Shown: positions 50,069 through 63,705 of the stretch, piece by piece
How the letters are laid out: each line of letters starts with the position of its first letter
How positions within the stretch are numbered: position 1 is the first letter of the stretch
Assembly (NCBI GenBank): GCA_964017235.1
Contig: OZ024940.1
Coordinates: forward strand, 806,001-870,000
DNA length: 64,000 nt
Source: Sabellastarte sp. h YS-2021
Taxonomy: Eukaryota; Annelida; Polychaeta; Sabellida; Sabellidae
Direction of reading: 5' to 3'
Notes under the pieces: generated by a model
What the model saw: only the letters and a program-made list of their open reading frames with translations
Databases searched by the model: none
Told to the model about the DNA's origin: nothing
Made by a program: the position numbers and the translations under genes

Positions 50069-52440
50069 ATGGGGAATTTGTCATGCATACACACTAGTAC
50101 AGTTGCCTTACCACCGAGTACGCCAAATTTGGACGTTCCGAGGGACACCAATTTTTTTCCACCAATAGATAGAGGGGTCCAGTCTGAGTCTATACAATAT
50201 AACAGGGTAGGGTCTAAAGACCTTAATGTGGCAGATATGAGCAGAAACAGTATTTCCCATTGATTTTTAATGGGGAATTTGTCATGCATACACACTAGTA
50301 CAGTTGCCTTACCACCGAGTACGCCAAATTTGGATGTTCCGAGGGACACCAATTTTTTTCCACCAATAGATAGAGGGGTCCAGTCTGAGTCTATACAATA
50401 TAACAGGGTAGGGTCTAAAGACCTTAATGTGGCAGATATGAGCAGAAACAGTATTTCCCATTGATTTTAAATGGGGAATTTGTCATGCATACACACTAGT
50501 ACAGTTGCCTTACCACCGAGTACGCCAAATTTGGACATTCCGAGGGACACCAATTTTTTTCCACCAATAGATAGAGGGGTCCAGTCTGAGTCTATACAAT
50601 ATAACAGGGTAGGGTCTAAAGATCTTAATGTGGCAGATATGACCAGAAACAGTATTTCCCATTGATTTTAAATGGGGAATTTGTCATACATGTGTAGATA
50701 CCTTACCATCGAGTACGCCAAATTTGGTCATTCCGAGGGACACCAATTTTTTTCCACCAATGGATGGAGGGGTCCAGTCTGAGTCTATACAATACAACAG
50801 GGTAGGGTCTAAAGACCTTAAGTTGGCAGATATGAGCACAAACAGTATTTCCCATTGATTTTAAATGGGGAATTTATCATGCATACACACTAGTACAGTT
50901 GCCTTACCACCGAGTACGCCAAATTTGGACGTTCCGAGGGACACCAATTTTTTTCCACCAATAGATAGAGGGGTCCAGTCTGAGTCTGTACAATATAACA
51001 GGGTAGGGTCTAAAGACCTTAATGTGGCAGATATGACCAGAAACAGTATTTCCCATTGATTTTAAATGGGGAATTTGTCATACATGTGTAGATGCCTTAC
51101 CATCGAGTACGACAAATTTGGTCGTTCCGAGGGACACCAATTTTTTTCCACCAATGGATGGAGGGGTCCAGTCTCAGTCTATACAATATAACAGGGTAGG
51201 GTCTAAAGACCTTAAGTTGGCAGATATGAGCAGAAACAGTATTTCCCATTGATTTTAAATGGGGAATTTGTCATGCATACACACTAGTACAGTTGCCTTA
51301 CCACCGAGTACGCCAAATTTGGACGTTCCGAGGGACACCAATTATTTTCCACCAATAGATAGAGGGGTCCAGTCTGAGTCTATACAATATAACAGGGTAG
51401 GGTCTAAAGACCTTAATGTGGCAGATATGACCAGAAACAGTATTTCCCATTGATTTTAAATAGGGAATTTGTCATACATGTGTAGATGCCTTACCATCGA
51501 GTACGACAAATTTGGTCGTTCCGAGGGACACCAATTTTTTTCCACCAATAGATAGAAGGGTCCAGTCTGAGTCTATACAATATAACAGGGTAGGGTCTAA
51601 AGATCTTAATGTGGCAGATATGACCAGAAACAGTATTTCCCATTGATTTTAAATGGGGAATTTGTCATACATGTGTAGATACCTTACCATCGAGTACGCC
51701 AAATTTGGTCGTTCCGAGGGACACCAATTTTTTTCCACCAATGGATGGAGGGGTCCAGTCTGAGTCTATACAATACAACAGGGTAGGGTCTAAAGACCTT
51801 AAGTTGGCAGATATGAGCACAAACAGTATTTCCCATTGATTTTAAATGGGGAATTTGTCATGCATACACACTAGTACAGTTGCCTTACCACCGAGTACGC
51901 CAAATTTGGACGTTCCGAGGGACACCAATTTTTTTCCACCAATAGATAGAGGGGTCCAGTCTGAGTCTATACAATACAACAGGGTAGGGTCTAAAGACCT
52001 TAAGTTGGCAGATATGAGCACAAACAGTATTTCCCATTGATTTTAAATGGGGAATTTGTCATGCATACACACTAGTACAGTTGCCTTACCACCGAGTATG
52101 CCAAATTTGGACGTTCCGAGGGACACCAATTTTTTTCCACCAATAGATAGAGGGGTCCAGTCTGAGTCTATACAATATAACAGGGTAGGGTCTAAAGACC
52201 TTAATGTGGCAGATATGACCAGAAACAGTATTTCCCATTGATTTTAAATAGGGAATTTGTCATACATGTGTAGATGCCTTACCATCGAGTACGACAAATT
52301 TGGTCGTTCCGAGGGACACCAATTTTTTTCCACCAATGGATGGAGGGGTCCAGTCTGAGTCTATACAATATAACAGGGTAGGGTCTAAAGACCTTAAGTT
52401 GGCAGATATGAGCAGAAACAGTATTTCCCATTGATTTTAA
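50069..52440 (+). repeat. Module P, copy 1 (2372 bp, 12 monomers)
   Basis: Long starts: 50069, 50270, 50471, 50865, 51259, 51846, 52047. Short starts: 50672, 51066, 51460, 51653, 52248. Hallmarks are three long units in a row, a GATTTTTAATGGG border before the second, the TTTATC/TCTGTAC long unit, CAATTATTTTCC in 51259, two adjacent short units of which the first is hybrid, and TATGCC in 52047. The length equals the 13878-18621 dodecamer by coincidence of composition (seven long, five short); the order of units differs. Confidence 0.92.
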
Positions 52441-54611
52441 ATGGGGAATTTCTCATGCATACACACTAGTACAGTTGCCTTACCACCGAGTACGCCAAAT
52501 TTGGTCGTTCCGAGGGACACCAATTTTTTTCCACCAATAGATAGAAGGGTCCAGTCTGAGTCTATACAATATAACAGGGTAGGGTCTAAAGATCTTAATG
52601 TGGCAGATATGACCAGAAACAGTATTTCCCATTGATTTTAAATGGGGAATTTGTCATACATGTGTAGATACCTTACCATCGAGTACGCCAAATTTGGTCG
52701 TTCCGAGGGACACCAATTTTTTTCCACCAATGGATGGAGGGGTCCAGTCTGAGTCTATACAATACAACAGGGTAGGGTCTAAAGACCTTAAGTTGGCAGA
52801 TATGAGCACAAACAGTATTTCCCATTGATTTTAAATGGGGAATTTGTCATGCATACACACTAGTACAGTTGCCTTACCACCGAGTACGCCAAATTTGGAC
52901 GTTCCGAGGGACACCAATTTTTTTCCACCAATAGATAGAGGGGTCCAGTCTGAGTCTATACAATACAACAGGGTAGGGTCTAAAGACCTTAAGTTGGCAG
53001 ATATGAGCACAAACAGTATTTCCCATTGATTTTAAATGGGGAATTTGTCATGCATACACACTAGTACAGTTGCCTTACCACCGAGTACGCCAAATTTGGA
53101 CGTTCCGAGGGACACCAATTTTTTTCCACCAATAGATAGAGGGGTCCAGTCTCAGTCTATACAATATAACAGGGTAGGGTCTAAAGACCTTAATGTGGCA
53201 GATATGACCAGAAACAGTATTTCCCATTGACTTTAAATGGGGAATTTGTCATACATGTGTAGATGCCTTACCATCGAGTACGACAAATTTGGTCGTTCCG
53301 AGGGACACCAATTTTTTTCCACCAATGGATGGAGGGGTCCAGTCTGAGTCTATACAATATAACAGGGTAGGGTCTAAAGACCTTAAGTTGGCAGATATGA
53401 GCAGAAACAGTATTTCCCATTGATTTTAAATGGGGAATTTGTCATGCATACACACTAGTACAGTTGCCTTACCACCGAGTACGCCAAATTTGGACGTTCC
53501 GAGGGACACCAATTTTTTTCCACCAATAGATAGAGGGGTCCAGTCTGAGTCTATACAATATAACAGGGTAGGGTCTAAAGACCTTAATGTGGCAGATATG
53601 ACCAGAAACAGTATTTCCCATTGATTTTAAATGGGGAATTTGTCATACATGTGTAGATACCTTACCATCGAGTACGCCAAATTTGGTCGTTCCGAGGGAC
53701 ACCAATTTTTTTCCACCAATGGATGGAGGGGTCCAGTCTGAGTCTATACAATACAACAGGGTAGGGTCTAAAGACCTTAAGTTGGCAGATATGAGCACAA
53801 ACAGTATTTCCCATTGATTTTAAATGGGGAATTTGTCATGCATACACACTAGTACAGTTGCCTTACCACCGAGTACGCCAAATTTGGACGTTCCGAGGGA
53901 CACCAATTTTTTTCCACCAATAGATAGAGGGGTCCAGTCTGAGTCTATACAATATAACAGGGTAGGGTCTAAAGACCTTAATGTGGCAGATATGACCAGA
54001 AACAGTATTTCCCATTGATTTTAAATGGGGAATTTGTCATACATGTGTAGATGCCTTACCATCGAGTACGACAAATTTGGTCGTTCCGAGGGACACCAAT
54101 TTTTTTCCACCAATGGATGGAGGGGTCCAGTCTGAGTCTATACAATATAACAGGGTAGGGTCTAAAGACCTTAAGTTGGCAGATATGAGCAGAAACAGTA
54201 TTTCCCATTGATTTTAAATGGGGAATTTGTCATGCATACACACTAGTACAGTTGCCTTACCACCGAGTACGCCAAATTTGGACGTTCCGAGGGACACCAA
54301 TTTTTTTCCACCAATAGATAGAGGGGTCCAGTCTGAGTCTATACAATATAACAGGGTAGGGTCTAAAGACCTTAATGTGGCAGATATGACCAGAAACAGT
54401 ATTTCCCATTGATTTTAAATGGGGAATTTGTCATACATGTGTAGATGCCTTACCATCGAGTATGACAAATTTGGTCGTTCCGAGGGACACCAATTTTTTT
54501 CCACCAATGGATGGAGGGGTCCAGTCTGAGTCTATACAATATAACAGGGTAGGGTCTAAAGACCTTAAGTTGGCAGATATGAGCAGAAACAGTATTTCCC
54601 ATTGATTTTAA
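52441..54611 (+). repeat. Module Q, copy 1 (2171 bp, 11 monomers)
   Basis: Long starts: 52441, 52835, 53036, 53430, 53824, 54218. Short starts: 52642, 53237, 53631, 54025, 54419. The first unit has TTTCTCATG and GATAGAAGG; 53036 combines CAGTCTCAG with a long head; the border after it reads CATTGACTTTAA. These three states recur together in copy 2. P plus Q make a 4543 bp super-unit (50069-54611). Confidence 0.92.
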
Positions 54612-56983
54612 ATGGGGAATTTGTCATGCATACACACTAGTACAGTTGCCTTACCACCGAGTACGCCAAATTTGGACGTTCCGAGGGACACCAATTTTTT
54701 TCCACCAATAGATAGAGGGGTCCAGTCTGAGTCTATACAATATAACAGGGTAGGGTCTAAAGACCTTAATGTGGCAGATATGAGCAGAAACAGTATTTCC
54801 CATTGATTTTTAATGGGGAATTTGTCATGCATACACACTAGTACAGTTGCCTTACCACCGAGTACGCCAAATTTGGATGTTCCGAGGGACACCAATTTTT
54901 TTCCACCAATAGATAGAGGGGTCCAGTCTGAGTCTATACAATATAACAGGGTAGGGTCTAAAGACCTTAATGTGGCAGATATGAGCAGAAACAGTATTTC
55001 CCATTGATTTTAAATGGGTAATTTGTCATGCATACACACTAGTACAGTTGCCTTACCACCGAGTACGCCAAATTTGGACATTCCGAGGGACACCAATTTT
55101 TTTCCACCAATAGATAGAGGGGTCCAGTCTGAGTCTATACAATATAACAGGGTAGGGTCTAAAGATCTTAATGTGGCAGATATGACCAGAAACAGTATTT
55201 CCCATTGATTTTAAATGGGGAATTTGTCATACATGTGTAGATACCTTACCATCGAGTACGCCAAATTTGGTCATTCCGAGGGACACCAATTTTTTTCCAC
55301 CAATGGATGGAGGGGTCCAGTCTGAGTCTATACAATACAACAGGGTAGGGTCTAAAGACCTTAAGTTGGCAGATATGAGCACAAACAGTATTTCCCATTG
55401 ATTTTAAATGGGGAATTTATCATGCATACACACTAGTACAGTTGCCTTACCACCGAGTACGCCAAATTTGGACGTTCCGAGGGACACCAATTTTTTTCCA
55501 CCAATAGATAGAGGGGTCCAGTCTGAGTCTGTACAATATAACAGGGTAGGGTCTAAAGACCTTAATGTGGCAGATATGACCAGAAACAGTATTTCCCATT
55601 GATTTTAAATGGGGAATTTGTCATACATGTGTAGATGCCTTACCATCGAGTACGACAAATTTGGTCGTTCCGAGGGACACCAATTTTTTTCCACCAATGG
55701 ATGGAGGGGTCCAGTCTCAGTCTATACAATATAACAGGGTAGGGTCTAAAGACCTTAAGTTGGCAGATATGAGCAGAAACAGTATTTCCCATTGATTTTA
55801 AATGGGGAATTTGTCATGCATACACACTAGTACAGTTGCCTTACCACCGAGTACGCCAAATTTGGACGTTCCGAGGGACACCAATTATTTTCCACCAATA
55901 GATAGAGGGGTCCAGTCTGAGTCTATACAATATAACAGGGTAGGGTCTAAAGACCTTAATGTGGCAGATATGACCAGAAACAGTATTTCCCATTGATTTT
56001 AAATAGGGAATTTGTCATACATGTGTAGATGCCTTACCATCGAGTACGACAAATTTGGTCGTTCCGAGGGACACCAATTTTTTTCCACCAATAGATAGAA
56101 GGGTCCAGTCTGAGTCTATACAATATAACAGGGTAGGGTCTAAAGATCTTAATGTGGCAGATATGACCAGAAACAGTATTTCCCATTGATTTTAAATGGG
56201 GAATTTGTCATACATGTGTAGATACCTTACCATCGAGTACGCCAAATTTGGTCGTTCCGAGGGACACCAATTTTTTTCCACCAATGGATGGAGGGGTCCA
56301 GTCTGAGTCTATACAATACAACAGGGTAGGGTCTAAAGACCTTAAGTTGGCAGATATGAGCACAAACAGTATTTCCCATTGATTTTAAATGGGGAATTTG
56401 TCATGCATACACACTAGTACAGTTGCCTTACCACCGAGTACGCCAAATTTGGACGTTCCGAGGGACACCAATTTTTTTCCACCAATAGATAGAGGGGTCC
56501 AGTCTGAGTCTATACAATACAACAGGGTAGGGTCTAAAGACCTTAAGTTGGCAGATATGAGCACAAACAGTATTTCCCATTGATTTTAAATGGGGAATTT
56601 GTCATGCATACACACTAGTACAGTTGCCTTACCACCGAGTATGCCAAATTTGGACGTTCCGAGGGACACCAATTTTTTTCCACCAATAGATAGAGGGGTC
56701 CAGTCTGAGTCTATACAATATAACAGGGTAGGGTCTAAAGACCTTAATGTGGCAGATATGACCAGAAACAGTATTTCCCATTGATTTTAAATAGGGAATT
56801 TGTCATACATGTGTAGATGCCTTACCATCGAGTACGACAAATTTGGTCGTTCCGAGGGACACCAATTTTTTTCCACCAATGGATGGAGGGGTCCAGTCTG
56901 AGTCTATACAATATAACAGGGTAGGGTCTAAAGACCTTAAGTTGGCAGATATGAGCAGAAACAGTATTTCCCATTGATTTTAA
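54612..56983 (+). repeat. Module P, copy 2
   Basis: Long starts: 54612, 54813, 55014, 55408, 55802, 56389, 56590. Short starts: 55215, 55609, 56003, 56196, 56791. It is near-identical to copy 1 by eye, including the GATTTTTAATGGG border, CAATTATTTTCC and TATGCC. ATGGGTAAT at 55014 is private. Unlike copy 1 it is followed by another P, not by Q. Confidence 0.92.
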
Positions 56984-59355
56984 ATGGGGAATTTCTCATG
57001 CATACACACTAGTACAGTTGCCTTACCACCGAGTACGCCAAATTTGGACGTTCCGAGGGACACCAATTTTTTTCCACCAATAGATAGAGGGGTCCAGTCT
57101 GAGTCTATACAATATAACAGGGTAGGGTCTAAAGACCTTAATGTGGCAGATATGAGCAGAAACAGTATTTCCCATTGATTTTTAATGGGGAATTTGTCAT
57201 GCATACACACTAGTACAGTTGCCTTACCACCGAGTACGCCAAATTTGGATGTTCCGAGGGACACCAATTTTTTTCCACCAATAGATAGAGGGGTCCAGTC
57301 TGAGTCTATACAATATAACAGGGTAGGGTCTAAAGACCTTAATGTGGCAGATATGAGCAGAAACAGTATTTCCCATTGATTTTAAATGGGGAATTTGTCA
57401 TGCATACACACTAGTACAGTTGCCTTACCACCGAGTACGCCAAATTTGGACATTCCGAGGGACACCAATTTTTTTCCACCAATAGATAGAGGGGTCCAGT
57501 CTGAGTCTATACAATAGAACAGGGTAGGGTCTAAAGATCTTAATGTGGCAGATATGACCAGAAACAGTATTTCCCATTGATTTTAAATGGGGAATTTGTC
57601 ATACATGTGTAGATACCTTACCATCGAGTACGCCAAATTTGGTCATTCCGAGGGACACCAATTTTTTTCCACCAATGGATGGAGGGGTCCAGTCTGAGTC
57701 TATACAATACAACAGGGTAGGGTCTAAAGACCTTAAGTTGGCAGATATGAGCACAAACAGTATTTCCCATTGATTTTAAATGGGGAATTTATCATGCATA
57801 CACACTAGTACAGTTGCCTTACCACCGAGTACGCCAAATTTGGACGTTCCGAGGGACACCAATTTTTTTCCACCAATAGATAGAGGGGTCCAGTCTGAGT
57901 CTGTACAATATAACAGGGTAGGGTCTAAAGACCTTAATGTGGCAGATATGACCAGAAACAGTATTTCCCATTGATTTTAAATGGGGAATTTGTCATACAT
58001 GTGTAGATGCCTTACCATCGAGTACGACAAATTTGGTCGTTCCGAGGGACACCAATTTTTTTCCACCAATGGATGGAGGGGTCCAGTCTCAGTCTATACA
58101 ATATAACAGGGTAGGGTCTAAAGACCTTAAGTTGGCAGATATGAGCAGAAACAGTATTTCCCATTGATTTTAAATGGGGAATTTGTCATGCATACACACT
58201 AGTACAGTTGCCTTACCACCGAGTACGCCAAATTTGGACGTTCCGAGGGACACCAATTATTTTCCACCAATAGATAGAGGGGTCCAGTCTGAGTCTATAC
58301 AATATAACAGGGTAGGGTCTAAAGACCTTAATGTGGCAGATATGACCAGAAACAGTATTTCCCATTGATTTTAAATAGGGAATTTGTCATACATGTGTAG
58401 ATGCCTTACCATCGAGTACGACAAATTTGGTCGTTCCGAGGGACACCAATTTTTTTCCACCAATAGATAGAAGGGTCCAGTCTGAGTCTATACAATATAA
58501 CAGGGTAGGGTCTAAAGATCTTAATGTGGCAGATATGACCAGAAACAGTATTTCCCATTGATTTTAAATGGGGAATTTGTCATACATGTGTAGATACCTT
58601 ACCATCGAGTACGCCAAATTTGGTCGTTCCGAGGGACACCAATTTTTTTCCACCAATGGATGGAGGGGTCCAGTCTGAGTCTATACAATACAACAGGGTA
58701 GGGTCTAAAGACCTTAAGTTGGCAGATATGAGCACAAACAGTATTTCCCATTGATTTTAAATGGGGAATTTGTCATGCATACACACTAGTACAGTTGCCT
58801 TACCACCGAGTACGCCAAATTTGGACGTTCCGAGGGACACCAATTTTTTTCCACCAATAGATAGAGGGGTCCAGTCTGAGTCTATACAATACAACAGGGT
58901 AGGGTCTAAAGACCTTAAGTTGGCAGATATGAGCACAAACAGTATTTCCCATTGATTTTAAATGGGGAATTTGTCATGCATACACACTAGTACAGTTGCC
59001 TTACCACCGAGTATGCCAAATTTGGACGTTCCGAGGGACACCAATTTTTTTCCACCAATAGATAGAGGGGTCCAGTCTGAGTCTATACAATATAACAGGG
59101 TAGGGTCTAAAGACCTTAATGTGGCAGATATGACCAGAAACAGTATTTCCCATTGATTTTAAATAGGGAATTTGTCATACATGTGTAGATGCCTTACCAT
59201 CGAGTACGACAAATTTGGTCGTTCCGAGGGACACCAATTTTTTTCCACCAATGGATGGAGGGGTCCAGTCTGAGTCTATACAATATAACAGGGTAGGGTC
59301 TAAAGACCTTAAGTTGGCAGATATGAGCAGAAACAGTATTTCCCATTGATTTTAA
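56984..59355 (+). repeat. Module P, copy 3, with a Q-derived head
   Basis: Long starts: 56984, 57185, 57386, 57780, 58174, 58761, 58962. Short starts: 57587, 57981, 58375, 58568, 59163. The first monomer has the TTTCTCATG head of module Q (C56995) and then GGACG (A57048) and the P tail, so a Q head was joined to a P body between 56996 and 57047. This removes a Q module between copies 2 and 3. The monomer at 57386 has CAATAGAAC for CAATATAAC. Confidence 0.92.
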
Positions 59356-61333
59356 ATGGGGAATTTCTCATGCATACACACTAGTACAGTTGCCTTACCA
59401 CCGAGTACGCCAAATTTGGTCGTTCCGAGGGACACCAATTTTTTTCCACCAATAGATAGAAGGGTCCAGTCTGAGTCTATACAATATAACAGGGTAGGGT
59501 CTAAAGATCTTAATGTGGCAGATATGACCAGAAACAGTATTTCCCATTGATTTTAAATGGGGAATTTGTCATACATGTGTAGATACCTTACCATCGAGTA
59601 CGCCAAATTTGGTCGTTCCGAGGGACACCAATTTTTTTCCACCAATGGATGGAGGGGTCCAGTCTGAGTCTATACAATACAACAGGGTAGGGTCTAAAGA
59701 CCTTAAGTTGGCAGATATGAGCACAAACAGTATTTCCCATTGATTTTAAATGGGGAATTTGTCATGCATACACACTAGTACAGTTGCCTTACCACCGAGT
59801 ACGCCAAATTTGGACGTTCCGAGGGACACCAATTTTTTTCCACCAATAGATAGAGGGGTCCAGTCTGAGTCTATACAATACAACAGGGTAGGGTCTAAAG
59901 ACCTTAAGTTGGCAGATATGAGCACAAACAGTATTTCCCATTGATTTTAAATGGGGAATTTGTCATGCATACACACTAGTACAGTTGCCTTACCACCGAG
60001 TACGCCAAATTTGGACGTTCCGAGGGACACCAATTTTTTTCCACCAATAGATAGAGGGGTCCAGTCTCAGTCTATACAATATAACAGGGTAGGGTCTAAA
60101 GACCTTAATGTGGCAGATATGACCAGAAACAGTATTTCCCATTGACTTTAAATGGGGAATTTGTCATACATGTGTAGATGCCTTACCATCGAGTACGACA
60201 AATTTGGTCGTTCCGAGGGACACCAATTTTTTTCCACCAATGGATGGAGGGGTCCAGTCTGAGTCTATACAATATAACAGGGTAGGGTCTAAAGACCTTA
60301 AGTTGGCAGATATGAGCAGAAACAGTATTTCCCATTGATTTTAAATGGGGAATTTGTCATGCATACACACTAGTACAGTTGCCTTACCACCGAGTACGCC
60401 AAATTTGGACGTTCCGAGGGACACCAATTTTTTTCCACCAATAGATAGAGGGGTCCAGTCTGAGTCTATACAATATAACAGGGTAGGGTCTAAAGACCTT
60501 AATGTGGCAGATATGACCAGAAACAGTATTTCCCATTGATTTTAAATGGGGAATTTGTCATACATGTGTAGATACCTTACCATCGAGTACGCCAAATTTG
60601 GTCGTTCCGAGGGACACCAATTTTTTTCCACCAATGGATGGAGGGGTCCAGTCTGAGTCTATACAATACAACAGGGTAGGGTCTAAAGACCTTAAGTTGG
60701 CAGATATGAGCACAAACAGTATTTCCCATTGATTTTAAATGGGGAATTTGTCATGCATACACACTAGTACAGTTGCCTTACCATCGAGTACGACAAATTT
60801 GGTCGTTCCGAGGGACACCAATTTTTTTCCACCAATGGATGGAGGGGTCCAGTCTGAGTCTATACAATATAACAGGGTAGGGTCTAAAGACCTTAAGTTG
60901 GCAGATATGAGCAGAAACAGTATTTCCCATTGATTTTAAATGGGGAATTTGTCATGCATACACACTAGTACAGTTGCCTTACCACCGAGTACGCCAAATT
61001 TGGACGTTCCGAGGGACACCAATTTTTTTCCACCAATAGATAGAGGGGTCCAGTCTGAGTCTATACAATATAACAGGGTAGGGTCTAAAGACCTTAATGT
61101 GGCAGATATGACCAGAAACAGTATTTCCCATTGATTTTAAATGGGGAATTTGTCATACATGTGTAGATGCCTTACCATCGAGTACGACAAATTTGGTCGT
61201 TCCGAGGGACACCAATTTTTTTCCACCAATGGATGGAGGGGTCCAGTCTGAGTCTATACAATATAACAGGGTAGGGTCTAAAGACCTTAAGTTGGCAGAT
61301 ATGAGCAGAAACAGTATTTCCCATTGATTTTAA
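59356..61333 (+). repeat. Module Q, copy 2, shortened (1978 bp, 10 monomers)
   Basis: Long starts: 59356, 59750, 59951, 60345, 60739, 60940. Short starts: 59557, 60152, 60546, 61141. It matches copy 1, including TTTCTCATG, the CAGTCTCAG long unit and CATTGACTTTAA, except that the long and short units equivalent to 53824 and 54025 are fused into one 201 bp hybrid. The length difference from copy 1 is exactly 193 bp. Confidence 0.92.
60739..60939 (+). repeat. Hybrid long-head/short-tail monomer in module Q copy 2
   Basis: The long head ends with CAGTT (T60774) and the short-class CCATCG begins to differ at T60784, followed by CGACAAAT, GGTCG, GGATGGAGG and AAGTTGG. The switch lies in 60775-60783, the tightest breakpoint I could read. 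Both parents are adjacent in copy 1 (53824 and 54025), so this is a simple in-register deletion. Confidence 0.9.
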
Positions 61334-63705
61334 ATGGGGAATTTGTCATGCATACACACTAGTACAGTTGCCTTACCACCGAGTACGCCAAATTTGGACA
61401 TTCCGAGGGACACCAATTTTTTTCCACCAATAGATAGAGGGGTCCAGTCTGAGTCTATACAATATAACAGGGTAGGGTCTAAAGACCTTAATGTGGCAGA
61501 TATGAGCAGAAACAGTATTTCCCATTGATTTTAAATGGGGAATTTGTCATGCATACACACTAGTACAGTTGCCTTACCACCGAGTACGCCAAATTTGGAT
61601 GTTCCGAGGGACACCAATTTTTTTCCACCAATAGATAGAGGGGTCCAGTCTGAGTCTATACAATATAACAGGGTAGGGTCTAAAGACCTTAATGTGGCAG
61701 ATATGAGCAGAAACAGTATTTCCCATTGATTTTAAATGGGGAATTTGTCATGCATACACACTAGTACAGTTGCCTTACCACCGAGTACGCCAAATTTGGA
61801 CATTCCGAGGGACACCAATTTTTTTCCACCAATAGATAGAGGGGTCCAGTCTGAGTCTATACAATATAACAGGGTAGGGTCTAAAGATCTTAATGTGGCA
61901 GATATGACCAGAAACAGTATTTCCCATTGATTTTAAATGGGGAATTTGTCATACATGTGTAGATACCTTACCATCGAGTACGCCAAATTTGGTCATTCCG
62001 AGGGACACCAATTTTTTTCCACCAATGGATGGAGGGGTCCAGTCTGAGTCTATACAATACAACAGGGTAGGGTCTAAAGACCTTAAGTTGGCAGATATGA
62101 GCACAAACAGTATTTCCCATTGATTTTAAATGGGGAATTTATCATGCATACACACTAGTACAGTTGCCTTACCACCGAGTACGCCAAATTTGGACGTTCC
62201 GAGGGACACCAATTTTTTTCCACCAATAGATAGAGGGGTCCAGTCTGAGTCTGTACAATATCACAGGGTAGGGTCTAAAGACCTTAATGTGGCAGATATG
62301 ACCAGAAACAGTATTTCCCATTGATTTTAAATGGGGAATTTGTCATACATGTGTAGATGCCTTACCATCGAGTACGACAAATTTGGTCGTTCCGAGGGAC
62401 ACCAATTTTTTTCCACCAATGGATGGAGGGGTCCAGTCTCAGTCTATACAATATAACAGGGTAGGGTCTAAAGACCTTAAGTTGGCAGATATGAGCAGAA
62501 ACAGTATTTCCCATTGATTTTAAATGGGGAATTTGTCATGCATACACACTAGTACAGTTGCCTTACCACCGAGTACGCCAAATTTGGACGTTCCGAGGGA
62601 CACCAATTTTTTTCCACCAATAGATAGAGGGGTCCAGTCTGAGTCTATACAATATAACAGGGTAGGGTCTAAAGACCTTAATGTGGCAGATATGACCAGA
62701 AACAGTATTTCCCATTGATTTTAAATAGGGAATTTGTCATACATGTGTAGATGCCTTACCATCGAGTACGACAAATTTGGTCGTTCCGAGGGACACCAAT
62801 TTTTTTCCACCAATAGATAGAAGGGTCCAGTCTGGGTCTATACAATATAACAGTGTAGGGTCTAAAGATCTTAATGTGGCAGATATGACCAGAAACAGTA
62901 TTTCCCATTGATTTTAAATGGGGAATTTGTCATACATGTGTAGATACCTTACCATCGAGTACGCCAAATTTGGTCGTTCCGAGGGACACCAATTTTTTTC
63001 CACCAATGGATGGAGGGGTCCAGTCTGAGTCTATACAATACAACAGGGTAGGGTCTAAAGACCTTAAGTTGGCAGATATGAGCACAAACAGTATTTCCCA
63101 TTGATTTTAAATGGGGAATTTGTCATGCATACACACTAGTACAGTTGCCTTACCACCGAGTACGCCAAATTTGGACGTTCCGAGGGACACCAATTTTTTT
63201 CCACCAATAGATAGAGGGGTCCAGTCTGAGTCTATACAATACAACAGGGTAGGGTCTAAAGACCTTAAGTTGGCAGATATGAGCACAAACAGTATTTCCC
63301 ATTGATTTTAAATGGGGAATTTGTCATGCATACACACTAGTACAGTTGCCTTACCACCGAGTACGCCAAATTTGGACGTTCCGAGGGACACCAATTTTTT
63401 TCCACCAATAGATAGAGGGGTCCAGTCTGAGTCTATACAATATAACAGGGTAGGGTCTAAAGACCTTAATGTGGCAGATATGACCAGAAACAGTATTTCC
63501 CATTGATTTTAAATAGGGAATTTGTCATACATGTGTAGATGCCTTACCATCGAGTACGACAAATTTGGTCGTTCCGAGGGACACCAATTTTTTTCCACCA
63601 ATGGATGGAGGGGTCCAGTCTGAGTCTATACAATATAACAGGGTAGGGTCTAAAGACCTTAAGTTGGCAGATATGAGCAGAAACAGTATTTCCCATTGAT
63701 TTTAA
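61334..63705 (+). repeat. Module P, copy 4, the most divergent
   Basis: Long starts: 61334, 61535, 61736, 62130, 62524, 63111, 63312. Short starts: 61937, 62331, 62725, 62918, 63513. Same order and length as copies 1-3, but it lacks their shared GATTTTTAATGGG border, CAATTATTTTCC and TATGCC states, and has its own GGACATT in 61334, ATATCACAGG in 62130, and CTGGGTC and CAGTGTAGG in 62725. Copies 1-3 therefore share a more recent ancestor with each other than with copy 4. Confidence 0.9.

Noticed and set aside
50065..50352. Minus-strand 95-codon frame, also at 54608-54895 and 56980-57267
   Set aside because: It is open only because the GATTTTTAATGGG border variant removes an antisense stop between two long units. 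It appears wherever that block variant is copied and has no independent support.
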